In this document: one piece after another, positions 49,683 through 59,271 of the stretch | Layout: every line of letters starts with the position of its first letter | How positions within the stretch are numbered: the first letter of the stretch is position 1 | Assembly: GCA_963665395.2 (NCBI GenBank) | Contig: OY762251.1 | Location: 3,162,001-3,226,000 of the forward strand | Direction: 5' to 3' | DNA: 64,000 nt | From: Bin87 sp963665395 | GTDB lineage: Bacteria > Chloroflexota > Dehalococcoidia > Lucifugimonadales > UBA3495 | Made by a program: the position numbers and the translations under genes | The notes under the pieces: generated by a model | The model's input: only the letters and a program-made list of their open reading frames with translations | Told to the model about the DNA's origin: nothing | The model's database searches: none

Positions 49683-50783
49683 ATGCCTACCATAGAAGAC
49701 CTGTTGCTCCCCCACATCAGCCGCCTCAAGACCTATCAGGGGGTTTCTCCCAGTGAAACGCTGGCCGAAGAGGCCGGCATTCCCCTGGAGCAGGTCATCC
49801 GACTCAACGGCAACGAAAATCCCTACGGCCCGTCGCCCCAGGTGGCAGAGGCATTGGGAAGCTTCAGGGATTACAACCACTACCCCGACCCGGCACAGCG
49901 CCGGTTGCGGGAAGCCCTGTCCGAGTATCTCGGCGTCCCCGAAGACAACATCGTCGCCGGCAATGGCAGCGATGAAATCATCGACCTCCTCATGCGTATG
50001 TTCCTCGCCCCCGGCGACGAAATCATCATCCCGGTGCCCACCTTTGGTATGTATTCCTTTTCGGCAGACGTGGCCGGCGCCCAAGCCGTCGCGGTGCCTC
50101 GGGACGACAATTTCGACATCGACATCGAAGCGATCAAGGGAACCATCAACCCGCGCACCAAGGCCATCTTCTTTCCCAGCCCCAACAATCCCACGGGCAA
50201 CCTGGTCACCGAATCCCAGGCGCGCGCGCTGCTGGACACCGGACTGTTGGTGGTCGCCGACGAAGCCTATTACGACTTTTGCGGCCAGACCCTGATGCCC
50301 CTGCTCCCCGAATATCGAAACCTCGTCGTCTTGAGAACCTTCAGCAAGTGGGCCGGCCTGGCCGGCCTCCGCATCGGCGCCGGCGCCATGGACCCCGAGT
50401 TGGCCGCCACCATGATGGGCGTGAAACCTCCCTACAACGTCAACCTGGCCGCCGAAGTCGCCTTGCTCGCTTCCCTGGAGGACACTTCCAACCTGCTGGA
50501 GCGCGTCGATGCCATCGTCCAGGAGCGTGGCCGGATGTACCGGCTCCTGTGCGACATTCCCGGCATCACGGTCTGGCCCTCCCAGGCCAACTTCATTCTC
50601 TGCAAAATGCCCGACGGCCGGGGCCGCGAAGTGTACGAAGCCATGTGCCGCCGCGGCGTGTTCCTGCGCTACTTCGATAATGAACTGCTGCGGGATTACA
50701 TCCGCTCCAGCGTGGGCAAACCCGAAGAAACTGACGCGGTCATAGCCGGTTTCCGCGCCGTTCTAGGGGTGGACGCACAATGA
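49683..50783 (+). CDS. hisC: histidinol-phosphate aminotransferase
   Basis: 366 residues. PLP fold type I: RLNGNENPYGPSPQVAEALG, AGNGSDEIIDLLMRMFLAPG, SPNNPTGNLVTESQ, VADEAYYDFCG, and the PLP Lys in RTFSKWAGLAGLRIGAG. Terminal GFRAVLG. Overlaps hisB by four bases (ATGA). Converts imidazole acetol phosphate to histidinol phosphate. Confidence 0.95.
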   Translation: MPTIEDLLLPHISRLKTYQGVSPSETLAEEAGIPLEQVIRLNGNENPYGPSPQVAEALGSFRDYNHYPDPAQRRLREALSEYLGVPEDNIVAGNGSDEIIDLLMRMFLAPGDEIIIPVPTFGMYSFSADVAGAQAVAVPRDDNFDIDIEAIKGTINPRTKAIFFPSPNNPTGNLVTESQARALLDTGLLVVADEAYYDFCGQTLMPLLPEYRNLVVLRTFSKWAGLAGLRIGAGAMDPELAATMMGVKPPYNVNLAAEVALLASLEDTSNLLERVDAIVQERGRMYRLLCDIPGITVWPSQANFILCKMPDGRGREVYEAMCRRGVFLRYFDNELLRDYIRSSVGKPEETDAVIAGFRAVLGVDAQ

Positions 50784-51400
50784 CCGCCCTTGATCTTCCC
50801 GCCCGCGCCGCCGCCCTGGAACGGGCCACCGGCGAGACCCAAATCGCCATCAGCGTCAACCTGGACGGCCAGGGTAGATACGACGTCGATACCGGCAACG
50901 GCTTCCTGGACCACATGGTCAGCCAGATCTCACGCCACGGCCTTTTCGACATCGATTTGAAAGCGCGCGGCGATACCCGCGTCGGTTGGCATCACCTGGT
51001 TGAAGATACCGCCATCATGTTGGGACGCGCCTTCGGTCAAGCCCTCGGCGAACCCCGGGGCATCCGCCGCATGGGCCACGCCATTGTCCCGTTGGACGAG
51101 ACCCTCGTGATGGTCGCTGTGGACTGGAGTGGCCGCCCCTATGCTTCCGTGGAAACCACGCTGAACGACACCATGGTCGAAACCCTGTCCGGCGACCTCA
51201 TCGCGCACTTCCTGGAATCCTTCGCCATCGAAGCCCGGATCAACCTCCACGCCAAGGTCATCGCTGGTGTCAGCCCTCACCACAAAGCCGAAGCCCTATG
51301 TAAGGCTCTTGCCCGGGCCCTCCGCGACGCCGTTGAACCCGACCCCCGCGCCTCCGGCCAGGTCCCCAGCACCAAGGGCGTGTTGGACGCATCAACGTGA
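50780..51400 (+). CDS. hisB: imidazoleglycerol-phosphate dehydratase
   Basis: 206 residues. The family's two HHxxE-type metal sites: GNGFLDHMVSQISRHGLFDI, GWHHLVEDTAIMLGRAFGQA, then ARINLHAKVIAGVSPHHKAE and ALCKALARALRDAV. Monofunctional, no phosphatase domain. Starts within the hisC stop (ATGA), so translationally coupled. hisH, hisA, hisF and hisI are not in the window. Confidence 0.94.
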   Translation: MTALDLPARAAALERATGETQIAISVNLDGQGRYDVDTGNGFLDHMVSQISRHGLFDIDLKARGDTRVGWHHLVEDTAIMLGRAFGQALGEPRGIRRMGHAIVPLDETLVMVAVDWSGRPYASVETTLNDTMVETLSGDLIAHFLESFAIEARINLHAKVIAGVSPHHKAEALCKALARALRDAVEPDPRASGQVPSTKGVLDAST

Positions 51401-51491
51401 CCGCCCCATCACTCTCGCCTAATTCCCCGGATTGCTTGATAGCGTATAATGCCCATATAGCGCATCCCAGCCAATCAGGGAGGGAGGGGAA

Positions 51492-51764
51492 ATGCCCATC
51501 GTAAATAAAAGCGTTGACCGCGTTAACCGTTTGTTGGCAAGTCTCTTGGACAAACCGCTGGTCGCCAGGGTCATGTCCCCGTTTCAGCCCATCGCCAACA
51601 CGTTGACCACCCGTTACCTGCACTACGCCATTCCCAGCGGAGGCGCTGCGACGCGCTCGCCGGTGGCCTACACCGTTATCGATGCCGAGGGCAAAACCGC
51701 GTGGCAGGGCGATACCAAACAGCTCGCCAAGCACCCGGAATACCGACACAACCGGGCGGAGTAA
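51492..51764 (+). CDS. small unknown protein after hisB
   Basis: 90 residues, with a strong GGGAGGGAGGGG just before the ATG. Sequence: VNKSVDRVNRLLASLLDKPL, an Ala/Thr-rich centre (IANTLTTRYLHYAIPSGG) and a C-terminal charged tail (GDTKQLAKHPEYRHNRAE). No motif I recognise. The 91 bases after hisB hold a TATAAT-like TATAATGCC, hinting at its own promoter. Confidence 0.6.
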   Translation: MPIVNKSVDRVNRLLASLLDKPLVARVMSPFQPIANTLTTRYLHYAIPSGGAATRSPVAYTVIDAEGKTAWQGDTKQLAKHPEYRHNRAE

Positions 51765-51839
51765 CGAGGCCCACAACCACCGCTCCGAAGGGGCCCAACC
51801 CCGGCAATGAGGTTGGGCCTCAAAATTTGCGACTGTCGG

Positions 51840-52703
51840 TTACTGCGCCCCTCTAACCGGCCGGCCCCGCCTCGCCAGGAAGTCCGGGAATGCTTCTTCA
51901 GCCAGGGTTCCCCGCAAGACTTCCGAGGTGAAATATTTCTCGTTGGCCCACTGTTGCTCCAGGTCCTCGCCCATGTGTTGCAGCAACAACCGCTTGATGC
52001 CGATCACCGACGGGATGTCGTTGGTGGCGATCTCCGTTGCAACCTCCATCGTCTTCTGCCGCAGCCGGTAGGTCGGCACCAGGTGGTTCAGCAACCCGAT
52101 GCGATAGGCTTCTTCCGCCTCGACTATCCGCGCCGTGAACAGCAATTCCTTGGCCTGGGGCCATCCCACCTGATTAGTCAGCGTCCAGGTGCTGTTGATA
52201 CGACCGTAGGCAGCGGCCAAGAACCGGAAACGCGCCGCGTCGGACCCAATCCGAATGTCCAGCGACGACGACAACACCGCGCCCCCTCCGTAGGCCAGCC
52301 CATTGATCATTCCGATCACCGGCTTGTCCGAGGCGCTCACCTCATAACCGCCCCGTTGCCGCCGCGCCGCGCGCTCATCCATGTCTTCCCGCGTCAATGA
52401 GCCTGCATTCAAGGCCGCCTGGTCCTCGCGTTGCTCGTGAATGTCGCCCCCGGCGGTGAACGCTGGGACCCGGGGATGGGTGTCCGCGCCCGTAATGACG
52501 ATGCAGCCGATCTCGGAATCCTCGTTGGCGCTCCGAACCGCGTCGTGCAACTCCTCGGTCAGTTGCCGGTTCATGGCGTTCAGCACTTCCGGTCGATTCA
52601 TCGTCAGAAACGCAACGTGCCCGACTTTCTCCCGACGACGCTCGCCACTCCCCTCAAACCGGGAAACACGTTCTTTCTCGTACAAAATGTACTGGTAGTC
52701 CAT
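51840..52703 (-). CDS. enoyl-CoA hydratase/isomerase family protein
   Basis: 287 residues from the ATG at 52703 (GGAG upstream). Crotonase fold: HVAFLTMNRPEVLNAMNRQL, DTHPRVPAFTAGGDIHEQRE (oxyanion-loop region), INGLAYGGGAVLSSSLDIRI, and C-terminal KRLLLQHMGEDLEQQWANEK. The typical GFSAGGD-like hole is modified to PAFTAGGD. Reaction and substrate not assignable; it could be a hydratase or ring-cleaving type. Confidence 0.82.
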   Translation of the reverse strand: MDYQYILYEKERVSRFEGSGERRREKVGHVAFLTMNRPEVLNAMNRQLTEELHDAVRSANEDSEIGCIVITGADTHPRVPAFTAGGDIHEQREDQAALNAGSLTREDMDERAARRQRGGYEVSASDKPVIGMINGLAYGGGAVLSSSLDIRIGSDAARFRFLAAAYGRINSTWTLTNQVGWPQAKELLFTARIVEAEEAYRIGLLNHLVPTYRLRQKTMEVATEIATNDIPSVIGIKRLLLQHMGEDLEQQWANEKYFTSEVLRGTLAEEAFPDFLARRGRPVRGAQ

Positions 52704-52828
52704 AGAGATGGTCGCTCCTGTTGCTTTGTTCAAGTAGCCGCATTGTATTGGCACCCGCCGCGCCTAGTCAAACCGCCCGATTGACATACCGTGCCTACGG
52801 TCTGATTATAGAAAACGGGTGACATCCA

Positions 52829-54271
52829 ATGAATACGATGCCGGGTAGTGTTTCACCGCGACGACGTTTGGTGAGGCGACGCGCCACCCAGGCGGTCTGG
52901 GTCCTTTTCATCTGCTTGGGACTCCTGGGCCTTGGCGTGAGCCACCATCCCACCAGCGCCCAGTCACCGGACGTCTTGCGCGTGAGAATCGAGGACACCA
53001 TTAGCCCGGTCAAAGTCCGTGTCATAGATCGGTCGGTCAACCGCGCCGAGGAAACCGGCGCCCAACTCCTGGTTATCGAGCTGGATACGCCGGGCGGTCT
53101 CTACAGCAGCACCCGCGAAATAGTCGAAACCTTGCTGGAATCTTCAGTGCCGGTAGCCGTTTTCGTTTCTCCACGGGGCGCCCAGGCCGGTTCCGCCGGC
53201 ACGTTCATCACTGCCGCCGGCCACATCGCCGCCATGACGCCGGGTTCCAACATCGGCGCCGCCACTCCGGTCTCCGGCAGCGGCGAAGAGATCAACGAAA
53301 CTTTGGCCGATAAAGTGACCAATGACGCCGCCGCCCTCATCCGTTCCATCGCCGAGGAGCGCCGGCGGAACGCCGACGCTCTGGAGCAAACCGTCCGCAC
53401 CGCCGCTTCCTATAGCGCCAGCGAAGCGCTGGAAATAAACATAATCGACCTTCTGGCCGACGACCTGGACGATTTGCTGTCTGCCGTGGATGGCCGCGTC
53501 GTCTTCACGGTCTCCGGCGAGCAGACCCTTCAAGTCCGGGACGCCGTAGTTGGTGAGATAAAAATGCAGTGGCGCGAGCGGTTCGTCGACTTCATTTCGA
53601 ACCCCAACATCGCTTTCCTGCTGCTGACCTTGGGCAGCCTGGGGCTGGTGTTCGAGATGCTGACGCCGGGCGCCATCGGGCCGGGCGTCGCCGGCATTAT
53701 CTGCCTGGGCTTGGGTTTTCTGGCGTTGGGCAATCTGCCCTTCAACTGGGCCGGCGTGGCGTTCATCATACTGGCGGTGGTGCTGGCCGCTTTGGAGATT
53801 TTCGTGTCCGGCTTCGGGGCTTTAGGCATTGGGGCTGCTGTCAGCTTGATCGTCGGTGGCCTGCTGCTGTTCGGCGATTTCGGCGGCGGCCGGATCTCCC
53901 CGCCGAGCTTTCCCGCCGTGTCCGTGAATCGCTGGATCCTGTTGGGCGTGGGCGGCGCGTTGCTGCTGGCCGCCGGTTATCTGGCCTGGGAAGTGATAAT
54001 GTCCCGGCTCGGCAGGCTGCGGAGATCTGCCGGCTCCGGAGGCAGCGACGGCCGCAGCTCCCCCAATCACCTGATTGGACAGACCGGCGTCGTGACCTCT
54101 GCGCTCCAGCCCAGAGGCATTGTTGCCCTTGCCGACGAAACCTGGTCCAGCGTCAGCAGCGACGGGATGCCCATCCCGGCCGGCCGTCGCGTTCGTGTCG
54201 TCGCCATTGAAGGACTGCTGCTCAGTGTCGAAACCGTCGGCGCAGACGCTGCCGTCGAAGGCCAGGAATGA
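52829..54271 (+). CDS. NfeD-family membrane serine protease
   Basis: 480 residues. N-terminal signal (AVWVLFICLGLLGLGVSH), ClpP-like domain about 50-220: LLVIELDTPGGLYSSTREIV, AVFVSPRGAQAGSAGTFITA (Ser), ADKVTNDAAALIRS (Lys), then four TM helices (AFLLLTLGSLGLVFEMLTPG and others) and a C-terminal OB domain (LIGQTGVVTSALQPRGIVAL). The long NfeD1b type, paired with an SPFH protein as here. Confidence 0.88.
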   Translation: MNTMPGSVSPRRRLVRRRATQAVWVLFICLGLLGLGVSHHPTSAQSPDVLRVRIEDTISPVKVRVIDRSVNRAEETGAQLLVIELDTPGGLYSSTREIVETLLESSVPVAVFVSPRGAQAGSAGTFITAAGHIAAMTPGSNIGAATPVSGSGEEINETLADKVTNDAAALIRSIAEERRRNADALEQTVRTAASYSASEALEINIIDLLADDLDDLLSAVDGRVVFTVSGEQTLQVRDAVVGEIKMQWRERFVDFISNPNIAFLLLTLGSLGLVFEMLTPGAIGPGVAGIICLGLGFLALGNLPFNWAGVAFIILAVVLAALEIFVSGFGALGIGAAVSLIVGGLLLFGDFGGGRISPPSFPAVSVNRWILLGVGGALLLAAGYLAWEVIMSRLGRLRRSAGSGGSDGRSSPNHLIGQTGVVTSALQPRGIVALADETWSSVSSDGMPIPAGRRVRVVAIEGLLLSVETVGADAAVEGQE

Positions 54272-54327
54272 TGCTAGAATTAGCGTGAGCCCGTCGTACC
54301 CACCGATGTGAACAAGGAGGTTCCATC

Positions 54328-55242
54328 ATGGCCGCAGGTATCATCGTCGTTCAGCAATATCAGCGCATGGTCGTCCAGCGTTTTGGGTCCTATACCGGCA
54401 CCAGCGGTCCCGGCCTGCGCTTCCTCATACCCATCCTGTATCACGGCACCAAGGTTGACCTGCGCGAGCGCGTCACCCGCGTGCCCACCCAGAAGTACAT
54501 CACCTCGGACAACGTGGTGGTGGACATGGACTTCGTCATCTACTATCGGGTGATGGAGGACCAGGTTGACCGGGCTGTGCTGGAAGTGCAGAACTTTGAG
54601 GCTGCCGTCATCAACCTGGCTTTCGCCACCCTGCGCTCCGTAATCGGCGCAATTGACCTGGCCACCACCTTGTCCGAGCGCGAACGCATCCGCGACGAGG
54701 TGCAGCTCCGCATGGACGAAGTAACCGTCCGCTGGGGTGTCAAGGTGTCCCAGGTGGAAATCAACGAGGTTGACCCGCCTCCCGGCGTCAAGGCCGCCAT
54801 GGAGCGGCAGAAGTCCGCCGATGCCATCCGCACCGCCGAAATCACTGAATCCGAAGGCCAGCGTCAGGCCGCCATCAACCTGGCCGAGGGCGAACGCCAG
54901 TCGGCCATTCTGCGCGCGCAGGGTCAGCGCGAGTCGGAAATCCTGCAAGCCGAAGGCGATCAGCAGGCCCAGATCCTGCGGGCGGAGGGCTTCAGCTCCG
55001 CACTGGAGCGCATCTTCAGCGTCGCCAGCACCGTCGACTCCCGCACCATGAGCCTCCAGTACTTCGACACCCTCAAGTCCCTGGGCTCCAGCCCCTCCAC
55101 CAAGTTCATCTTCCCCATGGAGTTCACGTCCATGCTTTCGCCGTTCCTAGGCATGGGCGGCATGAACCAGCCGGACGGCGGCGGCAACAACCGGGCCAAC
55201 AGCGGCAACGGGGCCAGCGGCGAATCCGAAAACCGCAACTAG
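54328..55242 (+). CDS. SPFH/stomatin-like protein (slipin)
   Basis: 304 residues; AAGGAGG just before the ATG. SPFH domain from the first residues: IIVVQQYQRMVVQRFGSYTG, GPGLRFLIPILY, LRERVTRVPTQKYITSDNVV, AVINLAFATLRSVIG. A coiled region EITESEGQRQAAINLAEGER, then a Gly/Asn tail. The usual N-terminal TM hairpin is missing, so attachment may rely on the NfeD partner encoded 56 bases upstream. Confidence 0.88.
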   Translation: MAAGIIVVQQYQRMVVQRFGSYTGTSGPGLRFLIPILYHGTKVDLRERVTRVPTQKYITSDNVVVDMDFVIYYRVMEDQVDRAVLEVQNFEAAVINLAFATLRSVIGAIDLATTLSERERIRDEVQLRMDEVTVRWGVKVSQVEINEVDPPPGVKAAMERQKSADAIRTAEITESEGQRQAAINLAEGERQSAILRAQGQRESEILQAEGDQQAQILRAEGFSSALERIFSVASTVDSRTMSLQYFDTLKSLGSSPSTKFIFPMEFTSMLSPFLGMGGMNQPDGGGNNRANSGNGASGESENRN

Positions 55243-55261
55243 GCAGATCCTCAACCTATGT

Positions 55262-55310
55262 ACTAGTTGGGTGCCGGTTTCAACTGCTGCGGTTGCCGCA
55301 CCCAACTAGT
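55262..55310. terminator. hairpin after the SPFH gene
   Basis: Perfect 13-bp stem ACTAGTTGGGTGC / GCACCCAACTAGT with a 23-base loop, 20 bases past the stop. No U tract follows, so termination is likely but not certain. Confidence 0.5.
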
Positions 55311-55330
55311 GCTTCAGGAATGCAAAATCT

Positions 55331-55840
55331 ATGGAATCCGAAAGCGTGACAATGTGGATGATTCGATGCGGACGGGGCGGTCTAGTGCTTGACCGTTTCC
55401 TGAAACAGGGCATCGCATACTTGGGATAGGGTGGCGACACTGGCCAAGTCTATCGCGAAACGAGCTTTGCCCAGTTGAGAGGTCGTTTAGATCGAACCAA
55501 TCATTCAGCCCATCCCAATGCTGTAGGGCAATGGACCCGCATGATCCTACAGTTTTGTCAGGAAATTCGTACCGGGGACATCATCGTTACTAACGATAGA
55601 CGGCAACGCTTGTACCGCATAGGGGTCGCCCGATCTGACGCTGAGTACCGCAGGGTCGAATTGGTTTATCCTCCACACCACATAACTGAAGATTGGGGGT
55701 ATTTACGCAAGGTCGAGTGGACGAACGAAGTTAGATGGAACTCCGTATCAACCGTTGGACGCCGGCACTTGGATCGGCCGCCAACCCTGTTTCCAATTGC
55801 CTCCGAAATCGCGGCGGAGCTACACCATCTCTGCGGATGA
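55331..55840 (+). pseudogene. Mrr-N-like restriction protein fragment with an internal stop
   Basis: The frame from ATG 55331 reads MESESVTMWMIRCGRGGLVL, then DRFLKQGIAYLG, a TAG at 55427..55429, and continues GGDTGQVYRETSFAQLRGRL to the stop at 55838..55840. The product matches the N-terminal recognition domain of Mrr-type restriction proteins (GDIIVTNDRRQRLYRIGVAR, VEWTNEVRWNSVSTVGRRHL). The TAG stands where relatives have Trp, so a single TGG to TAG change explains it. The Mrr catalytic domain is also missing. A GTG at 55475 could start a shorter product. Confidence 0.75.
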
Positions 55841-55861
55841 GCACTGGACAACAACCCGACG

Positions 55862-56320
55862 TTAGCCTTCCTTGGCGTTCTCTTTGGCGGCCTTTTCCTG
55901 CTGCGCCTTGCGTTTCTTTTCAACGATGGCTTCAATCTCTTCCGCCGAAAGACCATCAATAGCCCCTGCCACTATGCTCGCTTTGATCCCACGTGGCGTT
56001 TTGGCGATAAGCATCCTGATTCCTCCTTCCACAAAGCCCAACGCTATGATGGCTACCTCAACTGATAGCCATATCATACAGATGCTGAACGCCTGGTCAA
56101 CCGGCTCATCGCCCAGCAATTTCCATATGGCCGATTTCAGCTGCAATTGCTGAAAGTGGTACAATGCGCCGGTCAGCAGCACGCGCACCGCCCAGAACCC
56201 GGCCCAAATCAGGCAAAGCGCGATACGCGCCATCCGGGTCAGAGGAACTCCCGCCACCGACGCCAGTAGCGAATCGTCGCCGTCAACCCCCCGCTGGCAC
56301 CTTTCGCCGTCCCTAGCCAT
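55862..56320 (-). CDS. two-TM membrane protein, unknown
   Basis: 152 residues. TM helices about 30-52 (MARIALCLIWAGFWAVRVLL) and 82-100 (ICMIWLSVEVAIIALGFVEG), then a charged C-terminal helix (GLSAEEIEAIVEKKRKAQQE and on, Lys/Glu/Ala). The ATG at 56320 is three bases after the meaB stop; an internal ATG at residue 30 is also possible. Coupled to meaB by position only. Confidence 0.6.
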   Translation of the reverse strand: MARDGERCQRGVDGDDSLLASVAGVPLTRMARIALCLIWAGFWAVRVLLTGALYHFQQLQLKSAIWKLLGDEPVDQAFSICMIWLSVEVAIIALGFVEGGIRMLIAKTPRGIKASIVAGAIDGLSAEEIEAIVEKKRKAQQEKAAKENAKEG

Positions 56321-56323
56321 GCT

Positions 56324-57289
56324 CTATTGCTGACCGCCAAAATCAGGCAACCCTCCGTCGCTCTGCAACAACGCCATGGCCGATCCATACGGTTCCGCAG
56401 CCTTGGCGTCTATCTCCCCCAACAACCTGCCCAGATCCGGGTCCGTGGCCAACCGTCCGGTGATGCGCCGGTACATTTCTTCCTGCACCGTTTCCAGGAA
56501 CTCCGCCCGTCGTCTTTCGGCGCGGCGTTGCTCCAATCCACCCGTATCGCTCAAATAATCGCGGTGCGCTCCGATCCCATCCCATAGCTCCCCAATGCCC
56601 ACGTTTGCATAAGCCTGCGTGAGCAATACCAGCGGGTTCCACCCATCGCCCAGATCCGCCATCTGCAACATCGCCGTAACCGCCGCGGCCAACTGATTGG
56701 CTCCGTCCCGGTCGGCCTTGTTGATAACGTAAAGGTCGGCAATCTCCATCACGCCGGCTTTCAGCGTCTGGATTGAATCCCCCGACTCCGGCGTCATCGC
56801 CACCACCACCGAGTCGGCCACGCCCATGATGCCCAGCTCCGTCTGCCCAACCCCAACCGTCTCCACCAGCGTAACGTCCTTGCCGGCGGCGTCCAACGCC
56901 CGCACCATGCTCTTCACGATGCGGGGCAGCCCACCGGACTGGCCCCGCGTCGCCACGCTGCGGATGAACACCCCATCGTCCAGGTAATGACGCTGCATCC
57001 GGATCCGGTCGCCCAGCAGCGCCCCGCCGGTGAATGGGCTGGTGGGATCCACCGCCAATATGCCCACCGATAACCCCAGACCCCGCAGGTATTCAGTCAG
57101 CCGGTCCACCAGCGTGCTCTTGCCCACCCCCGGGGGCCCGGTGATGCCCACCGTGTACCCCTGGCCGGTCTGCGGATCCAGCCGCTCCATGACATCGGCC
57201 GCCGCCGGATCGTTGCGCTCCAGTAGTGTCAACACCCGAGATAGCGCGCGCAGTTCACCATCCAGGACACGTTGGGCCAGTTCACTCAT
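56324..57289 (-). CDS. meaB: methylmalonyl-CoA mutase-associated GTPase
   Basis: 321 residues from the ATG at 57289; a TTG 12 codons earlier is rejected. G3E GTPase: Walker A GITGPPGVGKSTLVDRL, VDPTSPFTGGALLGDRIRMQ, GVFIRSVATRGQSGGLP, ETVGVGQTE, MTPESGDSIQTLKAGVMEIA, NKADRDGANQL. The ArgK/MeaB family protects and loads B12 on methylmalonyl-CoA mutase. The mutase is not in this window, but it links to the cobalt genes at 20-29 kb. Confidence 0.93.
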   Translation of the reverse strand: MSELAQRVLDGELRALSRVLTLLERNDPAAADVMERLDPQTGQGYTVGITGPPGVGKSTLVDRLTEYLRGLGLSVGILAVDPTSPFTGGALLGDRIRMQRHYLDDGVFIRSVATRGQSGGLPRIVKSMVRALDAAGKDVTLVETVGVGQTELGIMGVADSVVVAMTPESGDSIQTLKAGVMEIADLYVINKADRDGANQLAAAVTAMLQMADLGDGWNPLVLLTQAYANVGIGELWDGIGAHRDYLSDTGGLEQRRAERRRAEFLETVQEEMYRRITGRLATDPDLGRLLGEIDAKAAEPYGSAMALLQSDGGLPDFGGQQ

Positions 57290-57512
57290 AGGGCAATCAC
57301 GCGACGAAAATCGTAAAGTTGCCAACGAAACACGGCGGCCAATTTAGCACCGCCGAATCAAGCGGTCAAGGACGCCGCCCAGGACACAGGGCCTTTCGGT
57401 TCTCAAAATCCTTATCCCGTCGTTCCTGCGAAAGAACGGCACCCCGTACTTGATACGGGGCGGGAACCCAGAGCGTCATTGCGCGGTTCAGGCGGCGGGG
57501 CAACCGATGCGC
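57290..57512. repeat. intergenic stretch with degenerate repeat
   Basis: Holds CAGGGCCTTTCGGTTCTC (about 57388), a single arm of the 963..1118 repeat, and a small hairpin (CACCCCGTAC-TTGAT-GTACGGGG-like around 57445). No gene seen. Confidence 0.5.
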
Positions 57513-58977
57513 TCAGTTGGCCGCCAACGCCCTCACTTTCAGGTAGCCCGCCAGGTCATCCGCGCTCTGCCACACGCTGGAGCCGATGCGGTAGTCCAGC
57601 TCGTCGGCGATAGTCCAGCCGTTGTTGGCCGGGATGTTGGTCTCGTCGAACCCGTGAGCGCGGTTTTCCAGTGGTATGCGTTGTTGTTGTCCGCGCCGCC
57701 GTCGGTGTCAGGCCGCTGGCCGTTGTTGACGTTGGTATCGGCGGCGGCGTGCAGCGTGACCACGACGTCGCCGGGGCTGCCCGCCTTGTCCACGAACCGC
57801 CCGGTCACCGACGTTAGCATGTAGCCGCCGGCCGCGCCGCCCGTGGTGAATCCTGGCGCGCAGGGCCAATCGGCCCGGGCCGAGCACCAGTAGTTCGTGC
57901 CCGTCTCACCCAGGTTGCTCACCGAGAGCTGCGACGGATCGTTTGGGTCAGCCGCCGGCCAATTCCACCGTTGCCGCCCGTCCTTGCCGTCCCAGTGTTT
58001 CGTCTTATCCCACTTGGCATCATCGTAGAACGGACGGCCGCTTTGGCGCCGTCTCCCTTCACAGATAGACCCCGTTGCCGCCGTCGCCGTAGCCCTCGGT
58101 GGGCGTCACGGAACTGGAACCGGTATCGTATTTGATGACCTGCTCGCCCCGTCTCTTGACGTAGGCGACTACCTGCCAGCGGGTATCCGTTAACCGCGTG
58201 AAGGACAGCCCCACCTTCGCCAGCTGGGTCCGGTCCAGTTCGCCCAGGTCGATGGCGTCGCCGGCCGACCCCTGGGAGGTCTCGTTGCTCAGCGGCACAT
58301 ACGCGAATGCAGAGACGTTCAGCGGTCCGTACCCTGACTCGTCCAACTGCCAATGACGTCGCAGTTGGCGGAACAGTGGGCGCAGGTCGTAGTCGTCGAT
58401 GGCGCTGCCGCCGTCGCTGGCCGGCGCGGCCTAACTGGCCGGGGATTTGCTTGTCGCTGGGCTCGAGGCGGGGCGGGTCCGGCCGGCCCGGCACGCCCCC
58501 AAAGACATCTGGCGAATCGGGCGATCATGGGCCGTCGCCGTTCCCGTTGCCGGCCCGCACCCGTACCCGGTACTCATCGCCGTTGTCCACGGAGGTTATG
58601 GTCACGGTGGTCGAGGTGTCGCTGTCCTGGTCGGGCTGCCATTCCCACCAGTTGCCGGTCTGGGCCGCGCTGCTCGTCTGCCGGTACATCACGTCGTAGT
58701 CGGTGATGGTCGAACCGTCATCAGCGGGCGCCGTCCAGCGCACCTCGTAGCCGGTGATGGTATCGCCGCCGGAGACGGTGGGCGTCGTCCAGCTGGCGGC
58801 AAGCGCACCGTTGTCCGGCGTCAGGGTAAAATTGAACGGCTCGTTGGCCGCCTCGGCCGGTTGCGGCCCGGATAAAGCGGCCAGTATCCCCAGGGCCGTC
58901 GCCAACGCCACCGTCACCGCCAAGGCAACCGCGGTCATGCTCAGTCTCAACGGCCAACGCCTTCCGTAACTCCGCAT
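57513..58977 (-). pseudogene. FN3-domain secreted protein, multiply frameshifted
   Basis: Fragments in alternate frames rebuild one secreted protein. Start MRSYGRRWPLRLSMTAVALA (signal, 58977) and two FN3-type domains (PFNFTLTPDNGALAASWTTP, DYDVMYRQTSSAAQTGNWWE) end at a stop near 58525. Frames at 58059..58346 (DESGYGPLNVSAFAYVPLSN) and 57539..57922 (GETGTNYWCSARADWPCAPG, VVTLHAAADTNVNNGQRPDT) continue, and a last frame ends IGSSVWQSADDLAGYLKVRA. At least three frameshifts are needed. It resembles the FN3 part of the intact gene at 38838. The frames are too many to be one sequencing error. Confidence 0.75.
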
Positions 58978-59038
58978 CGCGCGCCTCCCTGGGCCAGGAC
59001 GCAATCAGGGGCTACCAACGCATCCGCTTCGCCGGATG

Positions 59039-59150
59039 GTCAGAAGCAGCATTTATCGGATTGATAGGATTTCCAGGATTGGATGCGCCGCCGCCGTCAG
59101 ACCATCTCAATCCTGATAATCCGTAAAATCTTGGAAATCCTGCTTCTGAC
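59039..59150. repeat. 112-bp inverted-repeat element
   Basis: Ends GTCAGAAGCAGCATTTATCG and the inverse CTTGGAAATCCTGCTTCTGAC region; the interior has AGGATTTCCAGGATTGG and CAATCCTGATAATCCG. Copies: 29745..29856 (full), half-copies at about 30150, 30710 and 43375. It lies upstream of the SDR gene. Confidence 0.8.
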
Positions 59151-59271
59151 AACTTACGAGAGTGGGTAGCATGAAGGCCGCCGCCGTCTCGCCCTTAACA
59201 ACCCCCACCGCAAGGGTTATCATCTTTCCCGCCAATTCGTCGATACCCGACCAACCCCCGAGGAGAAAACC

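Noticed and set aside
55427..55429. Selenocysteine or pyrrolysine at the TAG
   Set aside because: Selenocysteine uses TGA; no pyl genes are present; the site is a Trp position in relatives.
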